Shown one piece after another: positions 26,744 through 35,452 of a DNA stretch of 64,000 bases. This stretch comes from Thiodiazotropha sp037384425 (GTDB lineage: Bacteria > Pseudomonadota > Gammaproteobacteria > Chromatiales > Chromatiaceae). The stretch covers positions 169,613 to 233,612 of the forward strand of contig JARROA010000014.1 in assembly GCA_037384425.1 (NCBI GenBank). The letters run 5' to 3'. Below the pieces are notes generated by a model. That model was not told the DNA's origin and made no database searches. It was given only the letters and a program-made list of their open reading frames with translations. How positions within the stretch are numbered: the first letter of the stretch is position 1; each line of letters begins with the position of its first letter. The translations under genes were made by a program, and so were the position numbers.

Positions 26744-28108
26744 ATGGCGAAGTAGACCTGACGCTATACGCCTGATTCTGTCACTGATGGGCAGTATCAT
26801 GCTTGGTCTGTCGGGAGCCGTATACGCCGCGACAGACCAGATGGACTCTACCGCTGACCACACGAAATTCGATGTTCTGAATAAGCGGTTCGAGAATGGT
26901 CCGGAGGTCACACGGGCTTGTCTCAGCTGTCATACGGAAGCAGCAAAACAGATCCATAAGACCAAACACTGGAACTGGAAGCTGACGCATCCGGATACGG
27001 GAGAACCACTGGGAAAGCGGGTGGTCATCAACAGCTTCTACGGCAGTATCGAGTCCAATTACGCCCGTTGCACCAGTTGTCACATCGGCTATGGATGGAA
27101 AGACAATTCCTTCGACTTCACCTCGGAAGACAAGGTTGATTGCCTGGTGTGTCACGATACTACCGGTACGTATAAGAAATTCCCCACTGGAGCCGGTCAC
27201 CCAACCTATACAGACAAGCCGTTTCCGCCCAACAGCAACAAGATCTGGAAGTCCACTGATCTGACAAATGTGGCTCAGCACGTGGGGATGACAAGTAGCG
27301 CCACCTGCGGCGCATGCCATTTCTACGGAGGTGGCGGTGATGGTGTCAAACATGGTGACCTGGACTCGAGTCTGACGAATCCGGATCGTTTGCTCGATGT
27401 GCATCTGGGACAGGACGGGCTCGACTTCAGCTGCAGTACTTGTCATCGCACCGACGGCCACGACGAGGCGGGCAGCCGTTACATGACTGTCGCCAAAGAC
27501 ACTCACGGTATCGATGTGCCCGGCAGGGATGATGCGAACCGGGCAATCTGCGAAAGCTGCCACGGCAGTCGTCCGCACGATTCCGAAATTACTGATCAGA
27601 AAGTAATATAGGCAAGCCCACAGGGAGCCCCAGGGATGCTCCGGCTCTGCGTTGCGACGCTTGCCAAGGGCCTGCCATTGCCTGCGCGTCACGCCTTGAT
27701 CCGAACCATCCCTGGGGCTCTGAGTGTTGCCGATATTACTTTCGGATCAGTAATGGTAAGAACAACGACCACACGGACAAGGTCGCCTGTATTACCTGTC
27801 ACATTCCCTACTACGCAAGGGGCGGCAAACCCACCAAGATCTGGTGGGACTGGTCGACTGCGGGAAGAAAGACGCCGGATGGCAAGGAGATCAAGACCAA
27901 GGATGAACGCGGATATCTGACATACGATACCAAGAAAGGGAATTTTGACTTGGGTGAGAATCTGGTGCCGGAGTATGCCTGGTATGCGGGCAATATCCGG
28001 TACAAACAGTTGGATGAGAAGATCGACCCAGGCGCAGTGGTGGCGATCAATACGTTTGACGGTAGCTATGACGATCCCAATGCACGGATCTGGCCTACCG
28101 GTTACTGA
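26744..28108 (+). pseudogene. otr: Octaheme tetrathionate reductase (OTR) family cytochrome, interrupted and truncated
   Basis: The probable start is ATG 26744 after AAGAGGTGA. One extra base right after it shifts the frame; the signal peptide then reads in the frame of 26787 (cleavage near AVYA^ATD). Six CXXCH motifs follow (CLSCH with 'KTKHWNWK', CTSCH, CLVCH, CGACH with FYGGGGD, CSTCH, CESCH). At 27588 a 167-base foldback interrupts the gene. Removing 27588-27754 rejoins the frame exactly and gives the seventh motif CITCHIP plus 'PTKIWWDWSTAG'. The protein then ends at 'DPNARIWP' with an abnormal TGY stop. The family normally continues for about 100 residues, including the eighth heme site. 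OTR reduces tetrathionate, nitrite or hydroxylamine in the periplasm. Confidence 0.9.
27588..27754. mobile_element. 167-bp foldback (MITE-like) insertion in otr
   Basis: The ends are inverted repeats: ATTACTGATCAGAAAGTAAT at the left and the reverse complement of ATTACTGATCCGAAAGTAAT at the right, extending with few mismatches to about 50 bases including an AGCCCCAGGGATG block. The middle also folds imperfectly on itself. It has no transposase. Its precise removal restores the otr frame, so it arrived by insertion. A short AT-type target duplication (ATT/AAT) is possible at the edges. It could move only with a transposase supplied elsewhere. Confidence 0.8.
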
Positions 28109-28110
28109 CC

Positions 28111-28341
28111 ATGATCGTTTCGCCTATTATCTGGCTCAGCGGATTACTCTACCTCTTCTATCAGGAGTGGGCGGTGATCGGTCTGCAGGGCCTGCCATTG
28201 GAGTTGGTGGCCCTGACTCACACTCTGGCGGCCTTCGCCATGCTGGCCTTTCTCATAGCCCACCTCTATCTGACCCTGACGACAGCAGACAGGCTGTTCG
28301 GTTACCTCAAAGAGATGATATCGGGTTATGGGGAAGAGTAG
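28111..28341 (+). pseudogene. C-terminal stub of a membrane cytochrome b
   Basis: 76 codons with two membrane helices (about 3-20 and 38-60) and the sequence 'THTLAAFAMLAFLIAHLYL' followed by a short tail. This matches the last two helices of the cytochrome b/b6-type (b561 fold) quinol oxidising subunits that sit next to periplasmic multiheme reductases, the second His of LIAHLYL being a heme ligand type. The N-terminal half is absent, and the frame starts three bases after the truncated otr. One deletion probably removed the end of otr and the front of this gene. Confidence 0.75.
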
Positions 28342-28806
28342 TTCGGGACGTCGTTCGCTACGACTTTACCCAGGACATTGGTTTAGGCGACACGCAATTT
28401 GTCAGCGATGATCAATGCCCTGGGGGTTTTTCGCCAGTTTCTGCCCTAATCAGGAAATTTCCCTGAAAGGGGCTCAAATATTTTGAAAGTATCTGAGCGG
28501 TCGATGTAAAGTCGGTTTCGGCGCCCGGATCATCGTGGCAACGATATACTTTGAATTACCGTTGTGGCTGGACTGGGTGGTGGGAAGCACCTGAATCCGT
28601 GATTTTTCGAATCTGCGTAACAGATGCGGCTTATGTCAGTTTCGCTGTTACCTATCGGGTGCCTGTTGAGCGTAAACGGGTGGTCTGAGTGCAAACAGGC
28701 CTTAACAACCCGATTTTGCAATCTCCATCCCTATTGGGGGTTTTAATTATTTTTATGAAAAGAAATTAAAAGTTAGAGTGACATCGTACTTGCTAATTTT
28801 TGGAGT
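28342..28806. other. Intergenic region downstream of the cytochrome remnants
   Basis: 465 bases without a supportable gene. The last 70 bases are AT-rich (around 28736-28800) and probably include the promoter of the histone-like gene. Nothing else recognised. Confidence 0.45.
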
Positions 28807-29232
28807 GTGCTTTCATCACTTGAAGCGAACGTTTCGTTATCCGCTGTCAACAAACGTGCTCTGAGTCGCATTAAGCAGGCGGACGCTGCTGTTGCTCGAC
28901 TTGAAAAGAGAGTGGAAACTGCAGCCGCTCGTGTTAGCAAAGCTGTTGAATCCGCGGCGAAGGCTAAAACCGCCGCTGCCAAGGCAAATGCCAAGGAGCG
29001 TGCGGCCAGCGCAAGAACTGCTTTGAAAGAGGTCAAAGCCTCACTCACTCAAGCGACTTCAGAGCAGAAGAAAGCGTTGCGGCTGGCAAGGGCACTCAAC
29101 AAGTCGTTGCAAAGCGCCCAAGCCAAGATGGCGAAGGAATATGAAAAGATGGCGAAGGTGGCGGAGAATGCTGCCGAAAAGACCACGCGTCGTCGCCGTA
29201 CGCGTAAAAAACGCGCAGCGAAAAAGGCCTGA
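28807..29232 (+). CDS. Ala/Lys-rich histone H1-like or coiled-coil protein
   Basis: 141 aa if started at GTG 28807; the frame is open back to 28777, so a slightly longer protein from a non-ATG start is possible and the start is unsure. The protein is almost wholly alpha-helical by composition (Ala, Lys, Glu, Arg), with heptad-like spacing, and ends in a very basic TTRRRRTRKKRAAKKA tail like the AlgP/histone H1-like nucleoid proteins of gammaproteobacteria. It probably binds DNA or RNA through the tail. It is a single gene with a terminator downstream. Confidence 0.7.
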   Translation: MLSSLEANVSLSAVNKRALSRIKQADAAVARLEKRVETAAARVSKAVESAAKAKTAAAKANAKERAASARTALKEVKASLTQATSEQKKALRLARALNKSLQSAQAKMAKEYEKMAKVAENAAEKTTRRRRTRKKRAAKKA

Positions 29233-29246
29233 TTCCAGGGCCGGGT

Positions 29247-29273
29247 CAGCCGATTGCTATGCGGAATCGGCTG
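29247..29273. other. Stem-loop after the histone-like gene
   Basis: CAGCCGATT and AATCGGCTG form a perfect 9-bp stem with a nine-base loop 15 bases after the stop codon. No T-run follows, so it is more likely an RNA-end-protecting hairpin than a terminator. Confidence 0.5.
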
Positions 29274-29352
29274 CTCGGCGTGTGGGAACCTAACTTGTAT
29301 TTTTCAGAAATTGATCGATACTGGATGTAGGGTTGGTAATGGCCGACCCGAG

Positions 29353-29404
29353 AACCGCCCTAGGAATCGGAAAAACATTGCCTCCTACGGGCGGTTTTCT
29401 TTTG
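29353..29404 (+). terminator. Rho-independent terminator
   Basis: AACCGCCC-TAGGA pairs with TCCTA-(C)-GGGCGGTT across a 17-base loop, followed by TTTTCTTTT on the plus strand. It can end the histone-like transcript, about 120 bases after its stop codon. Confidence 0.75.
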
Positions 29405-29488
29405 CCAAATTGATTGAAAAACAGAAGCTTATTGCTTAATGCTATTTCGTTCCCACCAGACAGCGCCAGCTCGGTTTCGCTCAAGGGT

Positions 29489-30925
29489 CTAATCAACCCG
29501 CAACACTCTGATCAGATTGGTACCGCCGGCTGACTGTGTCGAGCCACTGGTAGCAATGACGACATCTCCGGGCTTCACGATGCCTCTGACTTTGGCCTCC
29601 TCGAGACAAAGATTGATCTTGTCGTCATCCGATCCCGCTTTGAGAAAGGGGATAGGTACAACGCCCCAATTCATGCAAAGTCGCCTGATGACTCGCGGTG
29701 AAACGGTCACTGCCAGGATGGGGCACTCGGGTCGGTGTTTCGATACCAGACGCGAGGTAAATCCGCTTTCCGTCAAACTGATGATGGCGCCCGCCTTTAA
29801 GCGGTCGGCCATCTGAACCGAGGCATGGCTGACCGCTTCCGTGACCACATTGGATGGATGGGGAATGATTTGCTGAAGATAACCGTACTCACGCAGCGAG
29901 GCCTCGGTGCGGATTGCCAGCATATCCATTGTCTTCACGGCTTCGACCGGATAGTCTCCCATTGCCGATTCGCCGGATAGCATGATCGCCGAACTGCCAT
30001 CGAGTATGGCGTTCGCCACATCGCTGGCTTCCGCTCGGGTAGGTTTGGGATTTTTTTCCATAGAGGCCAGCATCTGAGTGGCTGTGATGACCGGCTTACC
30101 GTTGCTTACGGTCTCACGGATGATCTTTTTCTGCATGCTCGGCACATCGGCCAGAGGAAGTTCAACGCCCATGTCCCCGCGCGCCACCATGATGCCGTCC
30201 GCAGCGGCCACGATGGCTTCCAGATTGTCGATGCCGGAACGATTCTCGATCTTTGCAATGATCGGTATGGCTGCATCCCGTTCCAGCAGCATTTGACGCA
30301 TCTGGTTCACTTCTTCCGCGGTTTGTATGAACGAGGCGGCAACATAATCCACATCGTTTTCCGCAGCGAAACGCATCTCCTTGATGACATCTTCTCGATG
30401 TGCCGGCTCAATAGAGGTCAGGGACAGTCGACTTTGTGGAAGGTTGACGCCTTTATTTTCCCGCAGTACTCCGCCGAGGATGACCGAACAGTTGACTTTG
30501 CGTTCGTCGATCGAGCGCACCACGAGTTCCATGGCACCGTCATCGAGTAGGACGACATCACCGATATCGACCTCCTGCGAAAGCCGTTGGTAGGTCACCG
30601 AGACACCTCGGATGTTCCCCATTCGGTTGTCGGTGTAGAGGCAGAACTCCTCACCCGATACCAGCTCGACTTGAGCGCCCTCGATACGACCGGTGCGAAT
30701 CTCGACGCCTCGGGTATCGATCATGACCGCAACCGGAATGCCCACTGCCGCACTGGCTTCTCGAACCCGCGTGATGCGTGAGCGGTGTTCCTCGAAGCTT
30801 CCATGCGAGAGATTAAGGCGGGCCACGTTCATGCCGCCCTCGATCATTGCCTGCAGTGTTTCCACGCTGTCGGAGGCCGGGCCGATAGTGGCGACGATCT
30901 TGGTTTTTCGGATCGGAGTGTTCAT
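29489..30925 (-). CDS. pyk: Pyruvate kinase
   Basis: 478 aa from ATG 30925 (opening MNTPIRKTKIVATIGPAS). The frame is open 38 codons further upstream but that part overlaps the divergent gene's start region and is not family-like. Motifs: 'MNVARLNLSHG', 'AKIENRSGI', 'GIMVARGDMGVELP' and 'KPVITATQMLASM', which is the pyruvate kinase signature region with the catalytic Lys and Mg ligands. C-terminal domain present ('TESGFTSRLVSKHRP'). It makes pyruvate and ATP from phosphoenolpyruvate. It stands alone on this strand, divergent from the phosphodiesterase-like gene. Confidence 0.97.
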   Translation of the reverse strand: MNTPIRKTKIVATIGPASDSVETLQAMIEGGMNVARLNLSHGSFEEHRSRITRVREASAAVGIPVAVMIDTRGVEIRTGRIEGAQVELVSGEEFCLYTDNRMGNIRGVSVTYQRLSQEVDIGDVVLLDDGAMELVVRSIDERKVNCSVILGGVLRENKGVNLPQSRLSLTSIEPAHREDVIKEMRFAAENDVDYVAASFIQTAEEVNQMRQMLLERDAAIPIIAKIENRSGIDNLEAIVAAADGIMVARGDMGVELPLADVPSMQKKIIRETVSNGKPVITATQMLASMEKNPKPTRAEASDVANAILDGSSAIMLSGESAMGDYPVEAVKTMDMLAIRTEASLREYGYLQQIIPHPSNVVTEAVSHASVQMADRLKAGAIISLTESGFTSRLVSKHRPECPILAVTVSPRVIRRLCMNWGVVPIPFLKAGSDDDKINLCLEEAKVRGIVKPGDVVIATSGSTQSAGGTNLIRVLRVD

Positions 30926-31037
30926 CGATCTGGAGACTCCGGTGTGGCGAAAGCGACTGTGATTCACAGTATAGGCGCTGCCTCGCTGAACGACATCTCC
31001 GGTGGCCTGGTCCTGGCGAGAGCCGTAAACTGTGACC

Positions 31038-32195
31038 ATGGACCTCCCGGATTACAGTGGTGGCAGTATCGTCAATCTCATGGCCTCCCTGCAGGAGGGG
31101 CTGGGAGGCGAGAGACATCCCTATCCCGAACACAGGCTGCTCAGCCCCGATGATGTCGGACATCATAGACAGGTCGTTGTCTGGGTCATCGATGGACTGG
31201 GTTACGACTATCTGCGTGCGCAGGTGGGGGCCGTTCACCTGAACAGCGCGCTGAAAGGGCGCATGAGCTCCGTCTTTCCGCCGACCACGGCCAGCGCAAT
31301 CACCACTTTTCTCACCGGCGATGCGCCACAGCAGCATGGGCTTACCGGCTGGTTCGTCTACTTCAGGGAGCTCGGCAGCATACTCACGGTACTGCCCGGC
31401 CGTGCCCGCTACGGGGGAAGTGGATACGGTACCGGCGGCATCGATGCCGCCAAGCTGTTGCATCACCGTCCCTTCGCCGATCGCATCGGTGTGGAGGGTT
31501 ACAGCCTCTCTCCGATGCATATCGTCGATTCCGAATTCAATCGTGCCCATCTTGGCCCCTCGACTGCCATGGGTTACACAAGTCTCTCGGACCTGTGCGA
31601 TAAAACCCTGGCGCTGTGTCATCGCCCGGGCAGGCGCTACCTCTATCTCTATTGGCCCGAACTCGACAGCATCGGACACCGGGCTGGTATCTGGAGCAAG
31701 CAAGCCCGTGACCATGTGCTGGAACTCGACCGCGCTTTTGCGCAACTGTGCAAGGGACTGCAAGGGACCGATACGCTGTTACTGGTCTGCGCCGACCATG
31801 GGCAGATCGACACGACGCCGGAGTTGACCCTGCAGCTTGAGGATCATCCCGTTCTCCAGCAGAGCCTGGTGTTGCCCCTCTGCGGTGAACCCCGTGCCGC
31901 CTACTGCTACCTGCGTCCCGGCTGCGAGTCGCAGTTCGATGAGACGGTTGCATCGCGCTTCGGGGAGTTGGCCAGTGTCTACCCATCCACTCAACTGATA
32001 GAAGAGGGGTGGTTTGGCGTTGGAACCCCGCATCCCCGTCTGGCAGAGAGGATCGGTGACCGGCTCCTGCTCATGCGGCAACACGCCATCGTCAGGGACT
32101 GGCTGACGCAGGAGCCCCGTTTTCAGATGGTCGGCGTGCATGGCGGTCTCAGCCGGGAGGAGCTCTGGGTGCCCCTGGTCAGTGCGGCGTGTTGA
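31038..32195 (+). CDS. Alkaline phosphatase superfamily (type I phosphodiesterase/nucleotide pyrophosphatase-like) protein
   Basis: 385 aa from ATG 31038; GTG 31032 would add two residues. The metal-binding pattern is WVIDGLGYDYL, then the nucleophile region 'FPPTTASAITTFLTG' (Thr at the TTA turn), 'YWPELDSIGHRAG' and 'VCADHGQID', and a late 'GVHGGLS'. These are the PF01663-type metal ligands. No signal peptide is visible, so it acts in the cytoplasm. Substrate unknown. Its start is 113 bases from the pyk start on the opposite strand, and a terminator follows. Confidence 0.88.
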   Translation: MDLPDYSGGSIVNLMASLQEGLGGERHPYPEHRLLSPDDVGHHRQVVVWVIDGLGYDYLRAQVGAVHLNSALKGRMSSVFPPTTASAITTFLTGDAPQQHGLTGWFVYFRELGSILTVLPGRARYGGSGYGTGGIDAAKLLHHRPFADRIGVEGYSLSPMHIVDSEFNRAHLGPSTAMGYTSLSDLCDKTLALCHRPGRRYLYLYWPELDSIGHRAGIWSKQARDHVLELDRAFAQLCKGLQGTDTLLLVCADHGQIDTTPELTLQLEDHPVLQQSLVLPLCGEPRAAYCYLRPGCESQFDETVASRFGELASVYPSTQLIEEGWFGVGTPHPRLAERIGDRLLLMRQHAIVRDWLTQEPRFQMVGVHGGLSREELWVPLVSAAC

Positions 32196-32214
32196 GCGCC
32201 TCGTGGGTGACACG

Positions 32215-32234
32215 GGGCAGGGCGTGCCCTTTTT
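32215..32234 (+). terminator. Terminator after the phosphodiesterase-like gene
   Basis: GGGCA-GGGCG-TGCCC followed directly by TTTTT. The stem is short but GC-rich and lies 20 bases after the stop. It separates this gene from the acyltransferase operon. Confidence 0.6.
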
Positions 32235-32347
32235 GTGACCAGGTACCTATTTTGGGCCCTCTGAAAGGGCCTTAAATTCTTACACTTAAGATTCGATTAA
32301 GCCTCGCTGCCTAGTCTGTGCCCATGTCCTATCAGGGAGTCCAGACC

Positions 32348-33019
32348 ATGGCCATCGAAACGCGCAGTTTGCATCCAACGGCTTGTCTGCCTAGATTCGT
32401 CCAGACCTCGTGTCCGGGCGCCGAATACCGGCTGGCGGCGGAGCAGTTCGTCTCCACCTGCTTCAAACAACACTATGGGGCGGAGATCCGCCACTTCATG
32501 CCGCTGTTGATGAGCCTCAGCGACCAGCACGACGAGCTCAAGGCCGTGCTCGGTTTTCGCTATGCCGATGCTACACCACTGTTCCTCGAAAATTACCTGG
32601 ACCGCCCGGTCGAGCAACTCCTCGCCGCCAAGCTGAGACGTCCGGTAGACCGCTCCCGGCTGGTCGAGGTGGGCAACCTGGCAGTGACCACGCCGGGAGG
32701 GGGACGTTGGTTGATCACGGCGCTGACCGCCTACCTTTCCACCACCGGCTCAGAATGGGCGCTCTTCACCATAGGTCCGGCCATGCATAACGCCTTTACA
32801 CGGCTGGGTCTGGAACTCATCGACCTGGCCCCGGCGAGGCGTGAGTCCCTGCCACTCGAGGAGCAGCCGCGCTGGGGCAGCTATTACGATCAGAAACCCC
32901 GGGTGATGGCGGGCAGGATCGCACAGGGACATGCTGTCCTCTGGTCCATTTGCCAGCAGGAGCAGGCGATGCGGGATCTGTGGCTGCATGCGGAGCAGGC
33001 GGGAATACAGGCGGCATGA
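32348..33019 (+). CDS. Thermostable-hemolysin-family (GNAT/autoinducer-synthase-like) protein, first gene of an acyl-modification operon
   Basis: 223 aa from ATG 32348, chosen because AGGGAG lies 8 bases upstream; ATG 32324 and GTG 32318 are in frame. The central block 'RSRLVEVGNLAVT..GGGRWLITALTAYL' followed by 'WALFTIGPAMHNAFTRLGLELIDL' is the core of the thermostable hemolysin (delta-VPH) family. The E-x-G/S-x-(L/F)-A-V element and helix resemble acyl-homoserine lactone synthases and other N-acyltransferases. The family name comes from a Vibrio hemolysin, but the context (acyl ligase, diiron protein, SDR) points to an acyltransferase role in making a small lipid. Its stop overlaps the ligase start. 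The family assignment is firm; the activity is inference. Confidence 0.8.
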   Translation: MAIETRSLHPTACLPRFVQTSCPGAEYRLAAEQFVSTCFKQHYGAEIRHFMPLLMSLSDQHDELKAVLGFRYADATPLFLENYLDRPVEQLLAAKLRRPVDRSRLVEVGNLAVTTPGGGRWLITALTAYLSTTGSEWALFTIGPAMHNAFTRLGLELIDLAPARRESLPLEEQPRWGSYYDQKPRVMAGRIAQGHAVLWSICQQEQAMRDLWLHAEQAGIQAA

Positions 33020-34515
33020 AGCTGTTCGAACGCCTGGCCCAACACGCCCTGCAGAAACCCGACGCCATGGCGATCGAGGGGAGTGGCTCGGATTTGAGCT
33101 ACGCCGCTCTGCAGTCGGCACTGCAGGAGCTGACGACCCGACTGCAGGAACTGCGGATCACAACCCTGGCCCTCGATCTCGACAATGGAGCGGCCTGGGC
33201 GCTGGTCGATCTGGCAGCGCTCGCCTGCGGAATCACCCTGGTTCCCATTCCTCCGTTCTTCTCCCCTGCACAGCTGCGACATGCCCTGACCCAGGCGGGT
33301 GCGGAGATGGTCATTAGCGACAGTGTCGAGCGGTTGCAGCAGCGTCTGCCCGATCTGTCGCTGGCGCAACAGGCCTCGTTGCCGGTCGCCGGCCAGACCC
33401 TGTCCTGTCTCTCCACCGGACTGCCGAAGCGGCAGCTGCCGTCTGAAGTGGTGAAGATCACCTATACCTCGGGAACCACCGCCGAACCCAAGGGCGTGAT
33501 GCTCACTTGGGCCCAGATGGAGCAGGTGGTCTACGCACTGGGAGCGGCCGTTGCGGTGGTTGCCGAAGATCGTCACGTGGCGCTGACCCCGTTGGCGGTG
33601 TTGTTGGAAAATATTGCCGGTCTCTACGTCCCCCTATGGGCCGGCGCCAGCGTGGCGCTGCCTTCACTCAGCGAGACCGGTCTGCTCGGCGCATCCGGGC
33701 TCGATGCTCCGCGCATGATGCGGACGCTCACCGAAAGAGGCGCCACTAGCGCCATCTTCAGCCCTCAGATGCTGCAGGGCGCCGTCTCCTGCCTGGAGGC
33801 GGGAGTGCCGATTCCCGAACGGCTGCGTTTCGTCGCCGTCGGTGGCGCGGCGGTCTCCAAGCGCCTGCTGGAGCGTGCCGCTGAACTCGAATTTCCGGTC
33901 TACGAAGGTTACGGCCTCTCCGAATTCGCCTCCGTGGTCTGTCTCAATCGCCTGCATGCCCAGCGTCTGGGTTCGGTGGGCAAGCCGCTCGGTCACATCG
34001 ATATCAAGATCGCCGAGGACGGCGAAGTGCTGATCCGCGGCAACCTGTTCAGCGGTTATCTCGGCGAACCCGATGCGGAATCCGAAGACGGCTGGTGGCA
34101 CAGCGGCGATATCGGATATCTCGATGATGAGGGGTTTCTCCATCTTCAGGGCCGGCGGCGCCACATCTTTATCACCGCCTTCGGCCGTAATGTCTCACCG
34201 GAGTGGGTGGAGCGCGAACTGGTGCTCGAACCCGCCATCCTTCAGGCCGCTGTCTTCGGCGAAGCCAGACCCTGGAATTGCGGGGTGATCCTGCCCGCAC
34301 CGGATGCCGATGCCTCTGCCGTGGAGGCGGCCATCACCCGCGTTAACGCGTTGTTGCCGGACTATGCCCGGATCAGCCGATGGCTACCTGCCGATGCCCC
34401 GTTCGGGCTGCAAAACGGACAGCTCTCGGGTACCGGGAGGCTGCGCCGCGAGGCGATTTTTCAACACTACCGTGAGCGCATCGATGCGCTCTATCGAGAG
34501 GAACTTGTCTCATGA
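33016..34515 (+). CDS. AMP-dependent acyl-CoA/acid ligase of the small-molecule operon
   Basis: 499 aa from ATG 33016, overlapping the previous stop (ATGA). The ANL-family P-loop is ITYTSGTTAEPKGVML, then 'YEGYGLSEFA' (A5) and 'WWHSGDIGYLDDEGFLHLQGRRRHIFITAFG' (A7-A8), with a Ser/Gly-rich 'LSGTGRLRR' near the C terminus where a catalytic Lys is usually found; the spelled sequence has Arg there, so the adenylation/thioesterification lysine needs checking. It would activate a fatty or other carboxylic acid. The stop overlaps the next start. Only 499 residues, shorter than FadD-type enzymes. Confidence 0.88.
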   Translation: MKLFERLAQHALQKPDAMAIEGSGSDLSYAALQSALQELTTRLQELRITTLALDLDNGAAWALVDLAALACGITLVPIPPFFSPAQLRHALTQAGAEMVISDSVERLQQRLPDLSLAQQASLPVAGQTLSCLSTGLPKRQLPSEVVKITYTSGTTAEPKGVMLTWAQMEQVVYALGAAVAVVAEDRHVALTPLAVLLENIAGLYVPLWAGASVALPSLSETGLLGASGLDAPRMMRTLTERGATSAIFSPQMLQGAVSCLEAGVPIPERLRFVAVGGAAVSKRLLERAAELEFPVYEGYGLSEFASVVCLNRLHAQRLGSVGKPLGHIDIKIAEDGEVLIRGNLFSGYLGEPDAESEDGWWHSGDIGYLDDEGFLHLQGRRRHIFITAFGRNVSPEWVERELVLEPAILQAAVFGEARPWNCGVILPAPDADASAVEAAITRVNALLPDYARISRWLPADAPFGLQNGQLSGTGRLRREAIFQHYRERIDALYREELVS

Positions 34516-35189
34516 GTGACTTTTTCAACCAACTGATGGAGCAGACGCAGGCGGAACGCGAGTCGTTGTTCTCTATTCCCTTTGTTCAGCGCGGCGTACA
34601 GGGTGAATTGTCGCTTGAGAGTTACGTCGCTTTTCTGACCCAGGCCTATCATCACGTCAAGCACACCACGCCCCTGCTGATGGCCTGCGGTTCCCGTGTT
34701 CCACACGAGATGGAGTGGCTGCGCGACGCCATGGCTCACTATATCGAAGAGGAACTGGGCCATCAGGAATGGATCCTCAACGACATCGCCGTTTGCGGCG
34801 GGGATGCCGAGGCGGTCCGCCACGGCGAGCCCGCGATGCCGGCTGAGTTGATGTGCGCCTATGCCTACGACATCGTCCATCGTCGCAATCCGATCGGATT
34901 CCTCGGCATGGTGCTGGTGCTGGAGGGTACCAGTATCGAACTGGCCACCAAAGCCGCCAAGGCGACTCAGGCCAATCTCAAACTGCCGGACAAGGCCTTT
35001 ACCTACCTCACCAGCCACGGCGCCCTCGATATCTCGCACATGCAGTTCTATGAGGGACTGGTCAACCGACTGGAGAGGGACGAGGACAAGCGTTTCGTGA
35101 TTCACACCGCAAAGCGTTTCTACAAGCTCTACGGCGATATCTTTCGCAATCTGCCCTTGATACTGAACGACGCCGCACAGGCGGCCTGA
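34512..35189 (+). CDS. Heme-oxygenase-like diiron (TenA/UndA-type) protein
   Basis: 225 aa, starting ATG 34512 over the ligase stop. The all-helical TenA/heme-oxygenase fold is indicated by 'AYHHVKHTTPLL', 'YIEEELGHQEWILND', 'LVLEGTSIELA' and 'TSHGALDISHMQFYE'. The Glu/His/Asp residues in these helices are placed like the metal ligands of the 'iron-containing redox enzyme' (HDO) family, whose characterised members oxidise fatty acids, amino acids or N-hydroxy compounds. A thiaminase role is unlikely because no thiamin genes are near. It probably performs an oxidative step on the product of the ligase and acyltransferase; inference from context. Confidence 0.82.
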   Translation: MSDFFNQLMEQTQAERESLFSIPFVQRGVQGELSLESYVAFLTQAYHHVKHTTPLLMACGSRVPHEMEWLRDAMAHYIEEELGHQEWILNDIAVCGGDAEAVRHGEPAMPAELMCAYAYDIVHRRNPIGFLGMVLVLEGTSIELATKAAKATQANLKLPDKAFTYLTSHGALDISHMQFYEGLVNRLERDEDKRFVIHTAKRFYKLYGDIFRNLPLILNDAAQAA

Positions 35190-35200
35190 GAGGAATCCGC

Positions 35201-35452
35201 ATGGATATCATTTCACATGCCAATGTCATGCCCTGGCTGGTAGACACTCCGTTTTTCGTGCAGATGATCGCGCAGGCAATGCTGGCGGTTTTTCTACTCT
35301 CCTGCTTAGGGCTGATTTATGCAGGTTTGCGCCGAATGCTCGCCAACGGTGTTGAAAGCCACAGCTCCGAATCGAAGATGACTGGGGGCATGAAGGGTAC
35401 CGGTGATGCTTGGAAATGCCCCAGAGACCTGCCAGGAGGAGATACACAATGA
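35201..35452 (+). CDS. Small membrane protein within the acyl-modification operon
   Basis: 83 aa. One hydrophobic segment (about 22-45, MIAQAMLAVFLLSCLGLIYAGL) followed by a polar tail. The start ATG 35201 has GAGG upstream, 12 bases after the previous stop, and the stop overlaps the SDR start as ATGA (35449-35452). That coupling argues for a real gene. I recognise no family. It may tether the pathway enzymes to the membrane; speculation. Confidence 0.6.
   Translation: MDIISHANVMPWLVDTPFFVQMIAQAMLAVFLLSCLGLIYAGLRRMLANGVESHSSESKMTGGMKGTGDAWKCPRDLPGGDTQ

Noticed and set aside
27945..28466. 173-codon frame across the end of otr and beyond
   Set aside because: It overlaps the correct otr and cytochrome b frames and has no conserved motifs.
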